Origin: a virus
Virus record (IMG/VR): IMGVR_UViG_3300042337_000070
Coordinates: 1-64,000 of that record
Direction: 5' to 3' (one strand)
Length of the DNA: 64,000 nt
Made by a program: the position numbers and the translations under genes. The stretch's first letter is position 1. Each line of letters starts with the position of its first letter. The notes under the pieces are model-generated. The model had not been told where the DNA came from, searched no databases, and worked only from the letters and a program-made list of their open reading frames with translations. Positions 47,455-56,799 of this stretch are shown piece by piece.

Positions 47455-48107
47455 CACTTCGACTCCAAAGCGATCCAATACTTTAGATTACCTGATGTGT
47501 TTTCAAACTTGGCAAATGCACCCGCCTGAACCTCTACGGTATAATCATCAGGAAGAAGCTTGAGATTATCAGTCTTAAACGTGGCAGTGAAGTCCTTGCC
47601 AGCATAATCACCGATCTTCTGCACACCGTCATTAGACGTATCATTAGACTTCTCATGAATCTTAAGAAGCAACTCGCCGTCCTTGCCAATGACAGATAGA
47701 TTTGGTAGGTTAATCATTGATGCGACCTTGATTAGCTTTGCTGAGGTTGCATTAGGTAGAGAGAAACTTGTGGTGATATCCTTGAGAACAAGTTCCTTAT
47801 CTGGAGGGGTGATGATAAGGTTTGGTGAACATGCACGATAACTAATGACGAGTTCGCCGTCATTTAGTGTTACGGTCTCGCCATTGAATGAGATTTCTGG
47901 GTTCTTTAGAGTCGTCAGAATACCTAGAAACTGATTCAGATCATAGATGCCGAACTGAGTTGGAATATCGTCACCCAGAGTTGCTTCGACCAGAATGGAC
48001 TTTTCAGGAGAAATAGTTCGCTGTATTCTTCCTTTATTGAGGACTGCGCCGCTGTTGATAGAGGCAAAATTCTTAAGTACCGATAGAGTTTTTTCACTAA
48101 GTTGCAT
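47454..48107 (-). CDS. 45: Sliding clamp (gp45)
   Basis: 217 residues; MQLSEKTLSVLKNFASINSG, GIYDLNQFLGIL and the repeated beta-alpha clamp pattern match T4 gp45. It tethers gp43 and, in T4, activates late promoters with gp55. AAGGAG precedes the start. Confidence 0.93.
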   Translation of the reverse strand: MQLSEKTLSVLKNFASINSGAVLNKGRIQRTISPEKSILVEATLGDDIPTQFGIYDLNQFLGILTTLKNPEISFNGETVTLNDGELVISYRACSPNLIITPPDKELVLKDITTSFSLPNATSAKLIKVASMINLPNLSVIGKDGELLLKIHEKSNDTSNDGVQKIGDYAGKDFTATFKTDNLKLLPDDYTVEVQAGAFAKFENTSGNLKYWIALESK

Positions 48108-48120
48108 CCTATACTCCTTT

Positions 48121-48711
48121 TCAAGATTGTTTCATTATATGCGATTTATGTTCGACAGTCAAGAATATTTCGACTGACTTCTTTAGGTCCTCAATTGTTC
48201 CTTCGTTATGAATGATGAAGTCAACTGGCTCTTTCCTCCATGCAGTTTCCGACACATGCATCTTAGAAAGTTCTTCCTCAGTGGGTGAAGGGTCTCGACG
48301 CACCCAAACTATCTTACCGCCGACACTCCGGATAAACTCGATCTCATTCGGGAATCTACAATCAGAGATAACAACATCTTCATATCCCATCATGCGTTTC
48401 TCTAATGCAGCAATCCAGATGTTATCTGCGATGCCATGGCGACATGCCTCTGTTCCCATACGCTGTAGAATAAGACGAGGGGTTACCTCGTATCCCATCT
48501 TATTTGACCACCAAGGATCAACCTTCTCACGAAAGGTCCTTGAGGCATTCGAGTCACCTTCTAGAAGACCCCGAGGCCACATAAAGATTGTGGCAACGGC
48601 ATCTTTCAAAGCATCGGCAAATGCAAACTTGTGATACTGATGTTCCCTTACGAGAACATCAGCCACGGTGCTTTTGCCGGACCCAATGTATCCGACAATC
48701 CCAATAATCAT
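48121..48711 (-). CDS. Deoxynucleoside monophosphate kinase (T4 gp1-like)
   Basis: Start at 48711 (AGGAAACTTAAG upstream); 196 residues. P-loop GYIGSGKST (7-15), then FADALKDAV, QRMGTEACR and VISDCRFPNEIEFI, characteristic of phage dNMP kinases that raise dNDP supply. Confidence 0.85.
   Translation of the reverse strand: MIIGIVGYIGSGKSTVADVLVREHQYHKFAFADALKDAVATIFMWPRGLLEGDSNASRTFREKVDPWWSNKMGYEVTPRLILQRMGTEACRHGIADNIWIAALEKRMMGYEDVVISDCRFPNEIEFIRSVGGKIVWVRRDPSPTEEELSKMHVSETAWRKEPVDFIIHNEGTIEDLKKSVEIFLTVEHKSHIMKQS
48134..48162 (-). promoter_or_regulatory. Sigma70-type promoter for gp45 (TTGACT-17-TATAAT)
   Basis: -35 at 48157-48162, -10 at 48134-48139, within the end of the dNMP kinase gene. 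Confidence 0.8.
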
Positions 48712-49538
48712 CTTAAGTTTCCTGACAAACTTGCAACTGCGGGGAGGTCTCCTTGGAACCCGTAGGTTCCAACGTGAGTGGTTTTCATCCAAGGACACAA
48801 CCAAACCTTAAGTCCAATTGCTCGTGCATTCTGACAGAACATATAATCTTCTGACAGATAACGATGTGACTGTGGGTCGATCACGGTATCAAAGTAAGCA
48901 TGAATGTATCGTGAACCATCAAAGTTTGCCTGACCAACATGGTCTGGCTTATAATGAAGGTGTGGAAACTCTTCGGCATACTTATCAAACACTTCACGCT
49001 TGACCATCATGAAACCTGTGCCGATTTCCATAACCTCTACAGGTTCGCTGATCTTGAATGATGTTGTGCCTGGGACTGGGTTGAATACAAAGTCACCTGT
49101 TACTCCATCTAGTTCACCAGGATTAAAACCTTCCTTCAACTTGATACCTTCATTTGTCTTGATGGAGTTACGAGTAACTGCGTTACAGATGTTGCTCCAG
49201 TTAATAGACTTCTTTGGATATGGTCCACCAGCAATGTCAAGATCAAGAGCTAGGAGAGCAAGGATGTCCTGAGGGTTGTATTGAATGTCTGAGTCAATGA
49301 ATAGAAGATGTGTGCATCCCGAACGAAGAAACTCATCAACAAGGTAGTTTCTAGCACGGGTGATTAGAGATTCATTAAAGATAAATGAGAAGCGGCATTC
49401 GATACCATACTGAATACAGGTTGCCTGTAGATCGAGGCAAGCCTTTGCATAAAGGCCGAAGCACTGTCCACCGTAACATGGTGTAGCGACAAAGATTTTC
49501 TTTTGTCTCAATTCATCACTTGAAATTTTTATTTCCAT
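48708..49538 (-). CDS. GT-A-like glycosyltransferase of T4-like phages
   Basis: Start at 49538 (GGAG upstream). 276 residues; KIFVATPCYGGQCF, ITRARNYLVDEFL and the DxD-type FIDSDIQYNPQDI place it in a GT-A-like family frequent in T4-like cyanophages. The acceptor is unknown; modified DNA or protein are possible. Overlaps the dNMP kinase by four bases and has a long hairpin leader. Confidence 0.7.
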   Translation of the reverse strand: MEIKISSDELRQKKIFVATPCYGGQCFGLYAKACLDLQATCIQYGIECRFSFIFNESLITRARNYLVDEFLRSGCTHLLFIDSDIQYNPQDILALLALDLDIAGGPYPKKSINWSNICNAVTRNSIKTNEGIKLKEGFNPGELDGVTGDFVFNPVPGTTSFKISEPVEVMEIGTGFMMVKREVFDKYAEEFPHLHYKPDHVGQANFDGSRYIHAYFDTVIDPQSHRYLSEDYMFCQNARAIGLKVWLCPWMKTTHVGTYGFQGDLPAVASLSGNLR

Positions 49539-49555
49539 ATTGTTCTCCATAAGCG

Positions 49556-49587
49556 AATAGCGCAGGGACAAAAGTCCCCACGCTATT
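49556..49587 (-). other. Leader hairpin, 14-bp stem
   Basis: AATAGCG-TGGGGAC / GTCCCTG-CGCTATT with two G-T pairs and a TTTT loop, between the HTH gene stop and the ribosome site of the GT-A-like gene. It could be a terminator with its T run missing, or a mRNA-protecting hairpin. Confidence 0.65.
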
Positions 49588-49608
49588 ATATAGTAAAGTT
49601 TTTAGAAA

Positions 49609-49836
49609 TTATCCGTCAGCAAGGCGATAGAATGCGGTGCGCTTACCCTTTACATTGCGATAATTAGTGTAGATCGTATAACCCCACTCACGAAGGTCGT
49701 AAACTCGCTTTGCAACATTATCACGAGGAACACGGGCCATCGAAGCAATCTTGTCGGCGGTAACGCCGGCGCCAGTGTTATAACGGGCGAGAACAGTTTC
49801 AATCTTCTCAATCTGAGACTTGCGAGGTGTAGCCAT
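49609..49836 (-). CDS. Small winged-helix DNA-binding protein
   Basis: Start at 49836 (GGAG upstream) gives 75 residues. VTADKIASMARVPRDNVAKR is a helix-turn-helix, followed by YDLREWGYTIYT and a basic wing (YRNVKGKRTAFYRL). Likely a transcription regulator. Its own leader contains nested inverted repeats (49864-49929) that could be its operator or an RNA switch. Confidence 0.75.
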   Translation of the reverse strand: MATPRKSQIEKIETVLARYNTGAGVTADKIASMARVPRDNVAKRVYDLREWGYTIYTNYRNVKGKRTAFYRLADG

Positions 49837-49863
49837 TATATAATTCTCCATTCGTGTTTTATT

Positions 49864-49929
49864 GATGCTGCTGGTCGTGAAAGGAAAGGCCCGTGTATAA
49901 CCAGCAGCATCAAAGTTATTATACACGGG
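49864..49929 (-). promoter_or_regulatory. Nested interlocked inverted repeats (pseudoknot-capable leader)
   Basis: Arms A (49919-49929) and A' (49890-49900), CCCGTGTATAA, pair perfectly; arms B (49900-49911) and B' (49864-49875), GATGCTGCTGGT, also pair perfectly. The order A-B-A'-B' means the helices cross: either a pseudoknot or two mutually exclusive hairpins. A TATAAT lies in the A arm, so the DNA repeats may also be operators. Confidence 0.7.
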
Positions 49930-50035
49930 TATTCATTTAGACTTTGGACCAATCGATTAGAGGAAAGATTGGATACCCAAACTTATCGAGTATCCAATCT
50001 TCACCGTTGATCCTTTTGACTGTATAATCTTTATT

Positions 50036-51295
50036 TCAGAAAGCGATCTCTTCTCCAACAACCTTCTGCTCTTCGGTAGCAGGAGCGACAGTCGGATCGA
50101 TTGTTTCGTCAACCTTCTTATACAGTTCCATAAAAGCGTTCTTAGTATCGATATCAAAGCGATTCAGACACAGCTCAATCGACTTGGCACGATTCTGATT
50201 GAAAATGGCATATGCCTCGCAGATATGAACCAGACGACGAGTGGAGATGATTTCGGACAAAGCACCTTCATAAAAGGACTTGCGAATAACATCAGCCCAG
50301 GTCACCAGCTTATCAACAAAGTCACCAGCATCAATACCAGAAGCACCGAGAACATTCTTTAGAATCTTAGTCTCGGTCTTGACCGGCGGATACTCCTGCT
50401 CCATTGTAATAGAGAAACGCTCCAGAAAGGCTTCGTTCATAACATTGGTGCCGATGAAGCGACCGTCGTCAGAACCCTTACCCTTAGTGTTAGCGGTCGC
50501 AATGACATTGAAACCAGACTCAGGAGTAACCAGTCGATTGATCTTTTTGAGAAACACCGACTTGCCCTCAAGGACAGGCTGCAAACACATCAGCTTGTTA
50601 GAACCGAGGTCAACCTCGTCAAGCAGAAGAATTGCACCACGCTGCATAGCGATAATAACAGGACCGTCCTGCCAGACAGTATGACCATCAACAAGGCGGA
50701 AACCACCGATCAAATCGTCTTCGTCAGTCTCAATAGTAACATTGACACGAACACACTCACGCTTTTCCGCAGCGCAAACCTGTTCAATCATCATCGTCTT
50801 ACCGTTACCAGAAAGACCAGTGATATAAGCCGGATAAAACTTCTTGGACTTGATAATAGCACGAACGTCGGCAAAGTTACCGAACGGAACGTAGCCAGAA
50901 GCCTTAGAAGGAACCAGCGACACTTCACTTGAAGTAGAAGTGGAAGGAGCAGACATAGCAACGGTCGGAGCCATAGCCACTACGCTATCGACAACAGGAA
51001 TATCCGACTGAATATTCGCAGGAGCGACCTTATTGGTAGCAGTCTTCTTAGGAGCCTTGACCTTAGTGACAGCGGGTGCCATAGCAACATTAACGGCAGC
51101 ACCATGCTCGGGAATAGCATACAGACCACGACCCACACGGCGGGAAGCGTCGTTCAAGAACCAGTGAGGCCAGGACAAATTATATTTTTCGACAACACTC
51201 TTGATTTGGGCACGGGACACTTCACGGACAGCACCAAATTCAAAACGCACCTTGTCAAGGAACTCGGTGCGGTTAACGGAAGAAGACTTAGCCAT
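50036..51295 (-). CDS. MoxR/CobS-like AAA+ ATPase
   Basis: Start at 51295 (AAGGAAAAC upstream); 419 residues. An N-terminal small domain (about 1-65) looks like a winged-helix. An Ala/Pro/Val-rich linker follows, then the AAA+ core with Walker A GLSGNGKT (160-167), Walker B ILLLDEVDLG and sensor NVIATANTKG. MoxR-family ATPases work with VWA proteins, and such a partner is the next operon upstream. Often labelled CobS in T4-like phages, but no cobalamin pathway is seen here. Confidence 0.85.
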   Translation of the reverse strand: MAKSSSVNRTEFLDKVRFEFGAVREVSRAQIKSVVEKYNLSWPHWFLNDASRRVGRGLYAIPEHGAAVNVAMAPAVTKVKAPKKTATNKVAPANIQSDIPVVDSVVAMAPTVAMSAPSTSTSSEVSLVPSKASGYVPFGNFADVRAIIKSKKFYPAYITGLSGNGKTMMIEQVCAAEKRECVRVNVTIETDEDDLIGGFRLVDGHTVWQDGPVIIAMQRGAILLLDEVDLGSNKLMCLQPVLEGKSVFLKKINRLVTPESGFNVIATANTKGKGSDDGRFIGTNVMNEAFLERFSITMEQEYPPVKTETKILKNVLGASGIDAGDFVDKLVTWADVIRKSFYEGALSEIISTRRLVHICEAYAIFNQNRAKSIELCLNRFDIDTKNAFMELYKKVDETIDPTVAPATEEQKVVGEEIAF

Positions 51296-51331
51296 ACGAT
51301 GTTTTCCTTTCACGATTTCAAATTATGACAT

Positions 51332-51360
51332 ATTATAGCAGAGGAAACGGGGGTTGTCAA
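51332..51360 (-). promoter_or_regulatory. Consensus sigma70 promoter (TTGACA-17-TATAAT)
   Basis: Both boxes perfect: -35 at 51355-51360, -10 at 51332-51337, for the MoxR-like gene. Confidence 0.88.
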
Positions 51361-51384
51361 GACCCCCGTAACCTATTGTTTTTT

Positions 51385-53616
51385 CTACGCTACCTTCTTT
51401 GCTTTCCCAGTGACGTGGTCAATGAAATTGCGAAGAAGGACACGGTTGACAGCCTTTCTAGCGGCGAACTTGGAGAACGCTTTGGCCATATGCTTGGTAG
51501 ACTTGTTGGTATCGATTTCCAGATTATTATCTTCGAATCTAAGAGCCCTAGAATCGATCACATAATAATCATCGTATCCTTCACTCTTGACAGGATAGAA
51601 CTTGTTCTCCTTCCAGAACTTGGAGACCTTCTGGAGATAATCATAGTTGCCTTCAACACCAAAACGACGGGTGAAAGTTCCCCAAGATTCAGCGAAAAGA
51701 AAGAAACCGATTAGATTACAGTTCGTCTTCTCCTTGAGCAAACGAAGATACTGGACAGTGTTGGTAGCACGATTAGACGGACCCCAACCACGAGGATCGA
51801 TCTCATAAGTTTTACCAGTCTCCTTGTCATTGTAATAAAACTGCTTTTTACGAAGCGAATTTTTCGTCGTATCATGCACAAGACCAGAACAAACATTCGA
51901 CTCACCGTCAGTGAGAATAATGGTATTGACAACCTCCAGCTTATACTTTGCACGGAAATCATTGATGATCTTAGGTGCAACATAAATTGCCTCATTCAAA
52001 GGCGTGCCAGAGAGACCTTCACAGTTGAGACGATGACCATTACCCATAGCCCAGAGAAAAGCCATAGCGTCATTCAATTCAGTAAGATTCATCTTAGATG
52101 AAAGGAACTGACGCATAGTGAGATAACCAAATGCCATGCTATTTTCGACACTGCTGTGATCCCACGGAGACTTAGGATCATAATCATCGTCGGAATCCTT
52201 GAACGCATACACTTCAAACGGCACTTGAATCTGCTTGCAGAAGAGAACCAGAGTAAAGAGCTGCGACATGGTGTGTCGAAGATTATAGTCCATTGATCCT
52301 GACCAATCAAGAAACATGACAAAGCCATGGTTCTTACCCTCAGGGATAACAGACAGACGACGGAAGATATCATCGCTGTGCTTATAAGCATGGAGTTTGT
52401 TGGTATCGATCATACCAGTCTTAGCAGTTTGAATGCGAGAATAAATCTCGGCACTCTTACGCTGCTCAAACTCCTTGACGAGGAAAGAGATAGTCTCCTT
52501 TTCTTTCTGACGCCATTCGGTAAACTCACGACGGGCGTTTTCGAAAACCTCAACAGTCAGGCTGCGACTATAACGAGGATTAACATTCGTTATTTCTTTA
52601 CGCCAGTCATTCAGGACTCTTTTATAATCATGGACATGCTTGGCATAATTGAACTGAGGCATATTGACATAAACATAATCAACATTGGCATTCTGCACCA
52701 GTTCTTCACGCTTTTCTTCCCAAGCACGATCGGTCTGTGACTCGGGAACATTGTCCGTTACCTTACCCTGGGCACCAGCGCCAGAGCCAGACGAATTACC
52801 ATTTGAACCAAGATCACCCTGACCACGGGTTACACCACCCTCCGAATCGTCGTCGTTACCCTCGCCTTCACCCTCATCGGAGTCGGACTTGGAACCTTCA
52901 TTAGAATCGAAATCATCGGCAGAGTCGCCATCGCTATCCCAATCAAAACCATCATCACCTTCACCCTCCTCAGAATCACCGACACCAATATCGATATGCA
53001 TATCATTTTCAATCTGAGACTTGCAGAAACGATAAATCTGTTCGACAACATCGACAGTTTCATCGAACTTTTCAAGATTCTCAACCTTTTTGAGAAAGGA
53101 CCGCTCTTCGGGAGTAAACTCAATAGATAGATTGACATTACCGCCCTTGAAATAGATATTCAAGCGGTCGATGAAATTCATCGAATTGATATCACGACCC
53201 TTCGTGCCGAAAAAGTCACGTTCAATCAATTCCTGATAACCAAGAAGATAGTTTTTACGAAGACCAGGATAACGGCGCTTCTGGCGCTTATCGATACGGG
53301 CATCTTCGATAACATTCAAAAAGCCAGCGACGGTTCGCATAAGACGAGAATCAACATCGTCACCAAAGATACGCTTCGCAATACCCTGATAAGCAGTCTT
53401 ATACTCTTCGGCAGAAGGAGTATCGATAGCATGACCAGTCTCATGACCGATAAGCAAATGCTCCAGATCAGTAGAGATGTTCTGCCATACGGGAAGCATG
53501 AGAACACGATTCTTTAGGTCGAACATAGCGGTCTTGATACCAGACTGGTGCTGAACCGTAATGTTTTCAGTAGCAAGCAGTTTAGCAAGCAGAGAATTAG
53601 AGTTTACCGTTTGCAT
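51385..53616 (-). CDS. VWA-domain protein with HExxH motif (CobT-like MoxR partner)
   Basis: 743 residues. An N-terminal zincin-like signature HETGH (58-62) and NVIEDARID (about 102-110) are followed by a very acidic Asp/Glu/Ser linker (about 210-260). A C-terminal VWA domain carries the MIDAS motif DWSGS (437-441). The layout matches CobT/VWA partners of MoxR ATPases, with an added putative metalloprotease centre. It likely forms a chaperone or protease machine with the neighbouring ATPase. Confidence 0.82.
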   Translation of the reverse strand: MQTVNSNSLLAKLLATENITVQHQSGIKTAMFDLKNRVLMLPVWQNISTDLEHLLIGHETGHAIDTPSAEEYKTAYQGIAKRIFGDDVDSRLMRTVAGFLNVIEDARIDKRQKRRYPGLRKNYLLGYQELIERDFFGTKGRDINSMNFIDRLNIYFKGGNVNLSIEFTPEERSFLKKVENLEKFDETVDVVEQIYRFCKSQIENDMHIDIGVGDSEEGEGDDGFDWDSDGDSADDFDSNEGSKSDSDEGEGEGNDDDSEGGVTRGQGDLGSNGNSSGSGAGAQGKVTDNVPESQTDRAWEEKREELVQNANVDYVYVNMPQFNYAKHVHDYKRVLNDWRKEITNVNPRYSRSLTVEVFENARREFTEWRQKEKETISFLVKEFEQRKSAEIYSRIQTAKTGMIDTNKLHAYKHSDDIFRRLSVIPEGKNHGFVMFLDWSGSMDYNLRHTMSQLFTLVLFCKQIQVPFEVYAFKDSDDDYDPKSPWDHSSVENSMAFGYLTMRQFLSSKMNLTELNDAMAFLWAMGNGHRLNCEGLSGTPLNEAIYVAPKIINDFRAKYKLEVVNTIILTDGESNVCSGLVHDTTKNSLRKKQFYYNDKETGKTYEIDPRGWGPSNRATNTVQYLRLLKEKTNCNLIGFFLFAESWGTFTRRFGVEGNYDYLQKVSKFWKENKFYPVKSEGYDDYYVIDSRALRFEDNNLEIDTNKSTKHMAKAFSKFAARKAVNRVLLRNFIDHVTGKAKKVA

Positions 53617-53647
53617 ATGTTTACCTTTGTTTCACGAGTATGTAAAG

Positions 53648-53676
53648 ATTATAAGGGAAAGATTTAGGAATTGCAA
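53648..53676 (-). promoter_or_regulatory. Sigma70-type promoter (TTGCAA-17-TATAAT)
   Basis: -35 at 53671-53676, -10 at 53648-53653, for the VWA gene, directly after a terminator. Confidence 0.78.
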
Positions 53677-53678
53677 GC

Positions 53679-53706
53679 AAAAAAAGAGGGGTAGTTAACC
53701 CCTCTT
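53679..53706 (-). terminator. Rho-independent terminator
   Basis: Minus strand AAGAGGGG/CCCCTCTT stem followed by a run of Ts, after the 80-aa gene stop and before the VWA promoter. Confidence 0.9.
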
Positions 53707-53718
53707 GAAATCAAGAAG

Positions 53719-53961
53719 TTACTGTTTAGTAGCAAGGAGAGACTTGTTCTTTTCAAGAAAAGACTTAATCTTTTCCGCTTCCGAGAGAATCTGTTCCCAC
53801 TGGGAACCATAAAGAGTCACAGGAAAGCGACCCATACCATAGAGAGATACAGCACCCTTCTGGGAGACCTTAAGAGTAAGAGGCTTCTTGGACTTGGCCT
53901 TAGTGACTTCGGCCTCAAGCTCAGCAATACGGGCGAGGAGGGCAGCATTCGTATCCGACAT
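53719..53961 (-). CDS. Unknown 80-aa protein
   Basis: N-terminal heptad coiled coil (LLARIAELEAEVTKAKSKK) and a conserved core SLYGMGRFPVTLYGSQWEQI that recurs in T4-like phages. A weak -10 TATACT lies about 35 bp upstream. Function unknown. Confidence 0.75.
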   Translation of the reverse strand: MSDTNAALLARIAELEAEVTKAKSKKPLTLKVSQKGAVSLYGMGRFPVTLYGSQWEQILSEAEKIKSFLEKNKSLLATKQ

Positions 53962-54027
53962 TTGAGTTCCTTTCGTTTCAGCGACTATGGAAAGAGTATA
54001 GCGCAGGTGGAACGAAATGTCTTTGAC

Positions 54028-54204
54028 TTAAATCAAATCCTTGTCGTTTTTTGGTGCGACAACATGTCGCAGCCTGAGATCCTTAGTAGTCCAATAGTAT
54101 AGTGAAGCAAGTGTCCAGACTACACTGAAAACCGCAAGAGAAATCCAAGTAGCCTCAAACATATAATAATAGTCCCAAAGTTTATTGAAATTGAAATACT
54201 GCAC
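54028..54204 (-). CDS. 58-aa single-pass membrane protein
   Basis: Likely GTG start at 54204, two bases after the methyltransferase stop with AAAGGT upstream; an internal ATG 14 codons on is the alternative. Transmembrane helix ISLAVFSVVWTLASLYYW and a basic tail. Function unknown. Confidence 0.6.
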   Translation of the reverse strand: MQYFNFNKLWDYYYMFEATWISLAVFSVVWTLASLYYWTTKDLRLRHVVAPKNDKDLI

Positions 54205-54206
54205 TT

Positions 54207-55829
54207 TTACTTAACCTTTCTGAAAACGAAAACCGGTTCATATTTGAGCATGATCTTTTTACCATTATTCTCAATCTGACAAAAGTTTTTCATTTTACCT
54301 TCTAGGATTGTTTCTCTCTCTTCCTCACCGGTTAGTGGGTTGATTGTAACTGTCTCGCCTGTTTCGACCATTCGATTACCACCAGGCATCTGAGCAAGTG
54401 CCATCTTTAGAGTTGTAACATACTCCATACCTAGTTCTTTTAAAATGTTACAAGAATCTTCTTCTAGAGGCAGAAGATTGTTATCAAATGCAGCATCAGC
54501 AATATTCCAGAGAAGATAACGATCCTTTCTCAAATATCTAACGGCAGTCTCTAGAGTAGGTCTTAGAAATCCATCAACCCAATCTGCATACTGAGAAAAC
54601 TTATGACAAGATTGTTCGGGATCATCAGAGTAAACTTCCTTAGCAAAATAAGGAGGTGAGGTAAACACTAGATCGAGTTTACCTTCATATTTCTGAAATC
54701 CTGGTTGAAACTGTGCCATTTCAGATCCACACTGAAAAATTTCATATGTGTGTGACTTCGGGAACAGACTTCCAGATTCTCTAACCTGTTCATTGAAGAA
54801 ATCGGCCACTTCATGATATTTGGTTCGACCCGAATGGGTGTTATGATCGGTGTTAGGATCTGTACCTATGTAATGTATGTTGCGTTTATCATCCACTGAC
54901 ATAGCACCAACGATGCGGCCTGCCCATCCTGAGGAAGGATCCCATATATTGATCTGGTCCTGATCCCTGATGTGATCGGTAAAACGCTCATAAAGATAAC
55001 GAGCGGTGAGAGGTGGAAAGTTGACCGCATACTGACAGAAGGACACACGGAATGATTTGAGACCCATAGGGAACACTTTCTGTCCACGCTTAAAGAGCCG
55101 AATGTTGTATTTCATCGATCTATTAGGATTGACATTTGTGATGGTTCTTTCTGCTTGCTTGATAGCAAAGGTGTAGTCAACAATAACGTTCTGTTTTTTA
55201 CCCAAGGTGGCAGAGTACCCAGTGTATTGCTTGTCCTCTTTGACAGGACAAAACCAATAGTCCCACTCATCAGATTTCAATTCTTCCATTTTAGCAACAA
55301 ACTGTTCGGATGATTCGACAGAGAATGTTGAGTTACCAATCTTAACAACATCTCCGAATGAGATTGGTGTTGAGTGATGATAGAATGAGTCTCTTTTGAA
55401 ATGCCTTGAAGCATATGTAATAAAGGTTTCTAGATATGCGTCATCGGCGAAATAGTCATAGATCGACTTAGACTTACCCTTTGTCGAATATGAAATGCCT
55501 GTCTTCATCATGGTCGGGAACCACTGATTGACAGCATTACCTACTATAGAGGTATTACGAATAACATCTTTCTCACCCGTGCGAAGATCGACTGTCTCAA
55601 ACTCATGCACAGGGAAGCCAACCATCTTTTGAAAGTTATCAATGATACCTTCTTTATTAAATCCTACTCTTGGAGGAATGCCTTTGTTATCCCATAGATT
55701 GACTACGGTTTTTCGTAGGTCGATCACCCATTGACGAAATTCAACCTCATTCATCCATAACAGTTCCTCAAATGTCTTATTGACATGCGAGTTTAGGAGT
55801 TCATCGTTTCTTTCATAGAACCATTGCAT
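54207..55829 (-). CDS. DNA methyltransferase (SPPY type)
   Basis: 540 residues. The catalytic FTSPPYFAKE (N6-adenine/N4-cytosine type) lies about residue 400, and a SAM-site-like IWDPSSGWAGRIVG lies about residue 290. The order is motif I before motif IV, with about 280 extra N-terminal residues that may hold target recognition or a second activity. No restriction partner is adjacent. It probably protects phage DNA or forms part of a modification pathway with the PLP-type gene. Confidence 0.8.
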   Translation of the reverse strand: MQWFYERNDELLNSHVNKTFEELLWMNEVEFRQWVIDLRKTVVNLWDNKGIPPRVGFNKEGIIDNFQKMVGFPVHEFETVDLRTGEKDVIRNTSIVGNAVNQWFPTMMKTGISYSTKGKSKSIYDYFADDAYLETFITYASRHFKRDSFYHHSTPISFGDVVKIGNSTFSVESSEQFVAKMEELKSDEWDYWFCPVKEDKQYTGYSATLGKKQNVIVDYTFAIKQAERTITNVNPNRSMKYNIRLFKRGQKVFPMGLKSFRVSFCQYAVNFPPLTARYLYERFTDHIRDQDQINIWDPSSGWAGRIVGAMSVDDKRNIHYIGTDPNTDHNTHSGRTKYHEVADFFNEQVRESGSLFPKSHTYEIFQCGSEMAQFQPGFQKYEGKLDLVFTSPPYFAKEVYSDDPEQSCHKFSQYADWVDGFLRPTLETAVRYLRKDRYLLWNIADAAFDNNLLPLEEDSCNILKELGMEYVTTLKMALAQMPGGNRMVETGETVTINPLTGEEERETILEGKMKNFCQIENNGKKIMLKYEPVFVFRKVK

Positions 55830-56799
55830 TCAACATTCCTTCAAACTGTTCGTAATACTGATTAGGTGTTTTGATACGTTCAAACAATTTTTCTTTAACA
55901 GCATCAAACTTAGAGTTACTACTATCATACTTCAATTCATTAAATTTGTCAACATATTCTTGATACGATCCTATCCGTTGCCAATTACTGGCAACGAAGT
56001 TATCAGAAGAGTCATAATCTTGCCAGACAAACGGATAAACACCACATGATACCGCTTCAATATACCTAGCCGTTGTTGCTTTGTTGTCCATCCAGTTAAA
56101 GCAAAGAGTCGATTTAGCGGATAGTAGATAAGGAATAAGATCAATCATCTTCATCCACTTCTCATCTCTCTTAAAACCGTGAAAGCGTCCAATGAAAATG
56201 GCATTCATATTATTCTTATAAATCTCTTTTAGAATAGTGTGTCGTTGGTCACCTGATAGTTTACCATCAACGGTCTTACGCTTGTCTGATCCCCAATAGA
56301 TAAAGTCAACGAAACGGTCAGTCTCAAACAACCGTGTCTGATCCTTGATAAAGTGATACTTCATACCGTGAATGTTGCCGTCAAAGTCACATTCATCAAT
56401 CGTTTGATATGAGATATCGAGTCCAGGAAACACTTTTGTGCGATACAGTTCCTCATCATCTCGTCTATCGGAACGTAGAATGATAACTTTTTTACCATTT
56501 ATGAAAGGCTTGATCAGGTCTAAATGTTCATTTGATCTTTTAAGATCAAGTGTATGAATTGCCCCAGGGATCCAATATGTAAACTCTGCCTCAGAAGGAA
56601 TGATGATAATGTCCGCATTCTTGATAGCATCTATATCACGCTTGGGTTTCATGTTAAAACCAAAGTTGTAGTAATACCATTCATGCTCAGAATGCCTATT
56701 AACATACATTCTAAGCAATTCGAAGAACGAATCCATAATGTGGTGTAAAGGTTCGACATAGTTTGCCGAACTTCGAAGTCGAGCTATACAAATCTTCAT
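55813..56799 (-). CDS. Unknown 328-aa protein, glycosyltransferase-like layout
   Basis: Start at 56799 overlaps the PLP-type gene stop as ATGA. An N-terminal MKICIARLRSSANYVEP strand, a central FIYWGSDKR and AIFIGRFHGFKR, and a C-terminal RYIEAVSCGVYPFVWQDYDS resemble GT-B glycosyltransferases (donor-site region), but no strict motif is present. Could glycosylate modified DNA bases; this is inference from its neighbours. Confidence 0.55.
   Translation of the reverse strand: MKICIARLRSSANYVEPLHHIMDSFFELLRMYVNRHSEHEWYYYNFGFNMKPKRDIDAIKNADIIIIPSEAEFTYWIPGAIHTLDLKRSNEHLDLIKPFINGKKVIILRSDRRDDEELYRTKVFPGLDISYQTIDECDFDGNIHGMKYHFIKDQTRLFETDRFVDFIYWGSDKRKTVDGKLSGDQRHTILKEIYKNNMNAIFIGRFHGFKRDEKWMKMIDLIPYLLSAKSTLCFNWMDNKATTARYIEAVSCGVYPFVWQDYDSSDNFVASNWQRIGSYQEYVDKFNELKYDSSNSKFDAVKEKLFERIKTPNQYYEQFEGMLNAMVL

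Noticed and set aside
50036-53616. Cobalamin synthesis function (cobS/cobT)
   Set aside because: No other cobalamin genes are present, and the family is better described as MoxR/VWA; the extra HExxH motif also argues for another role.
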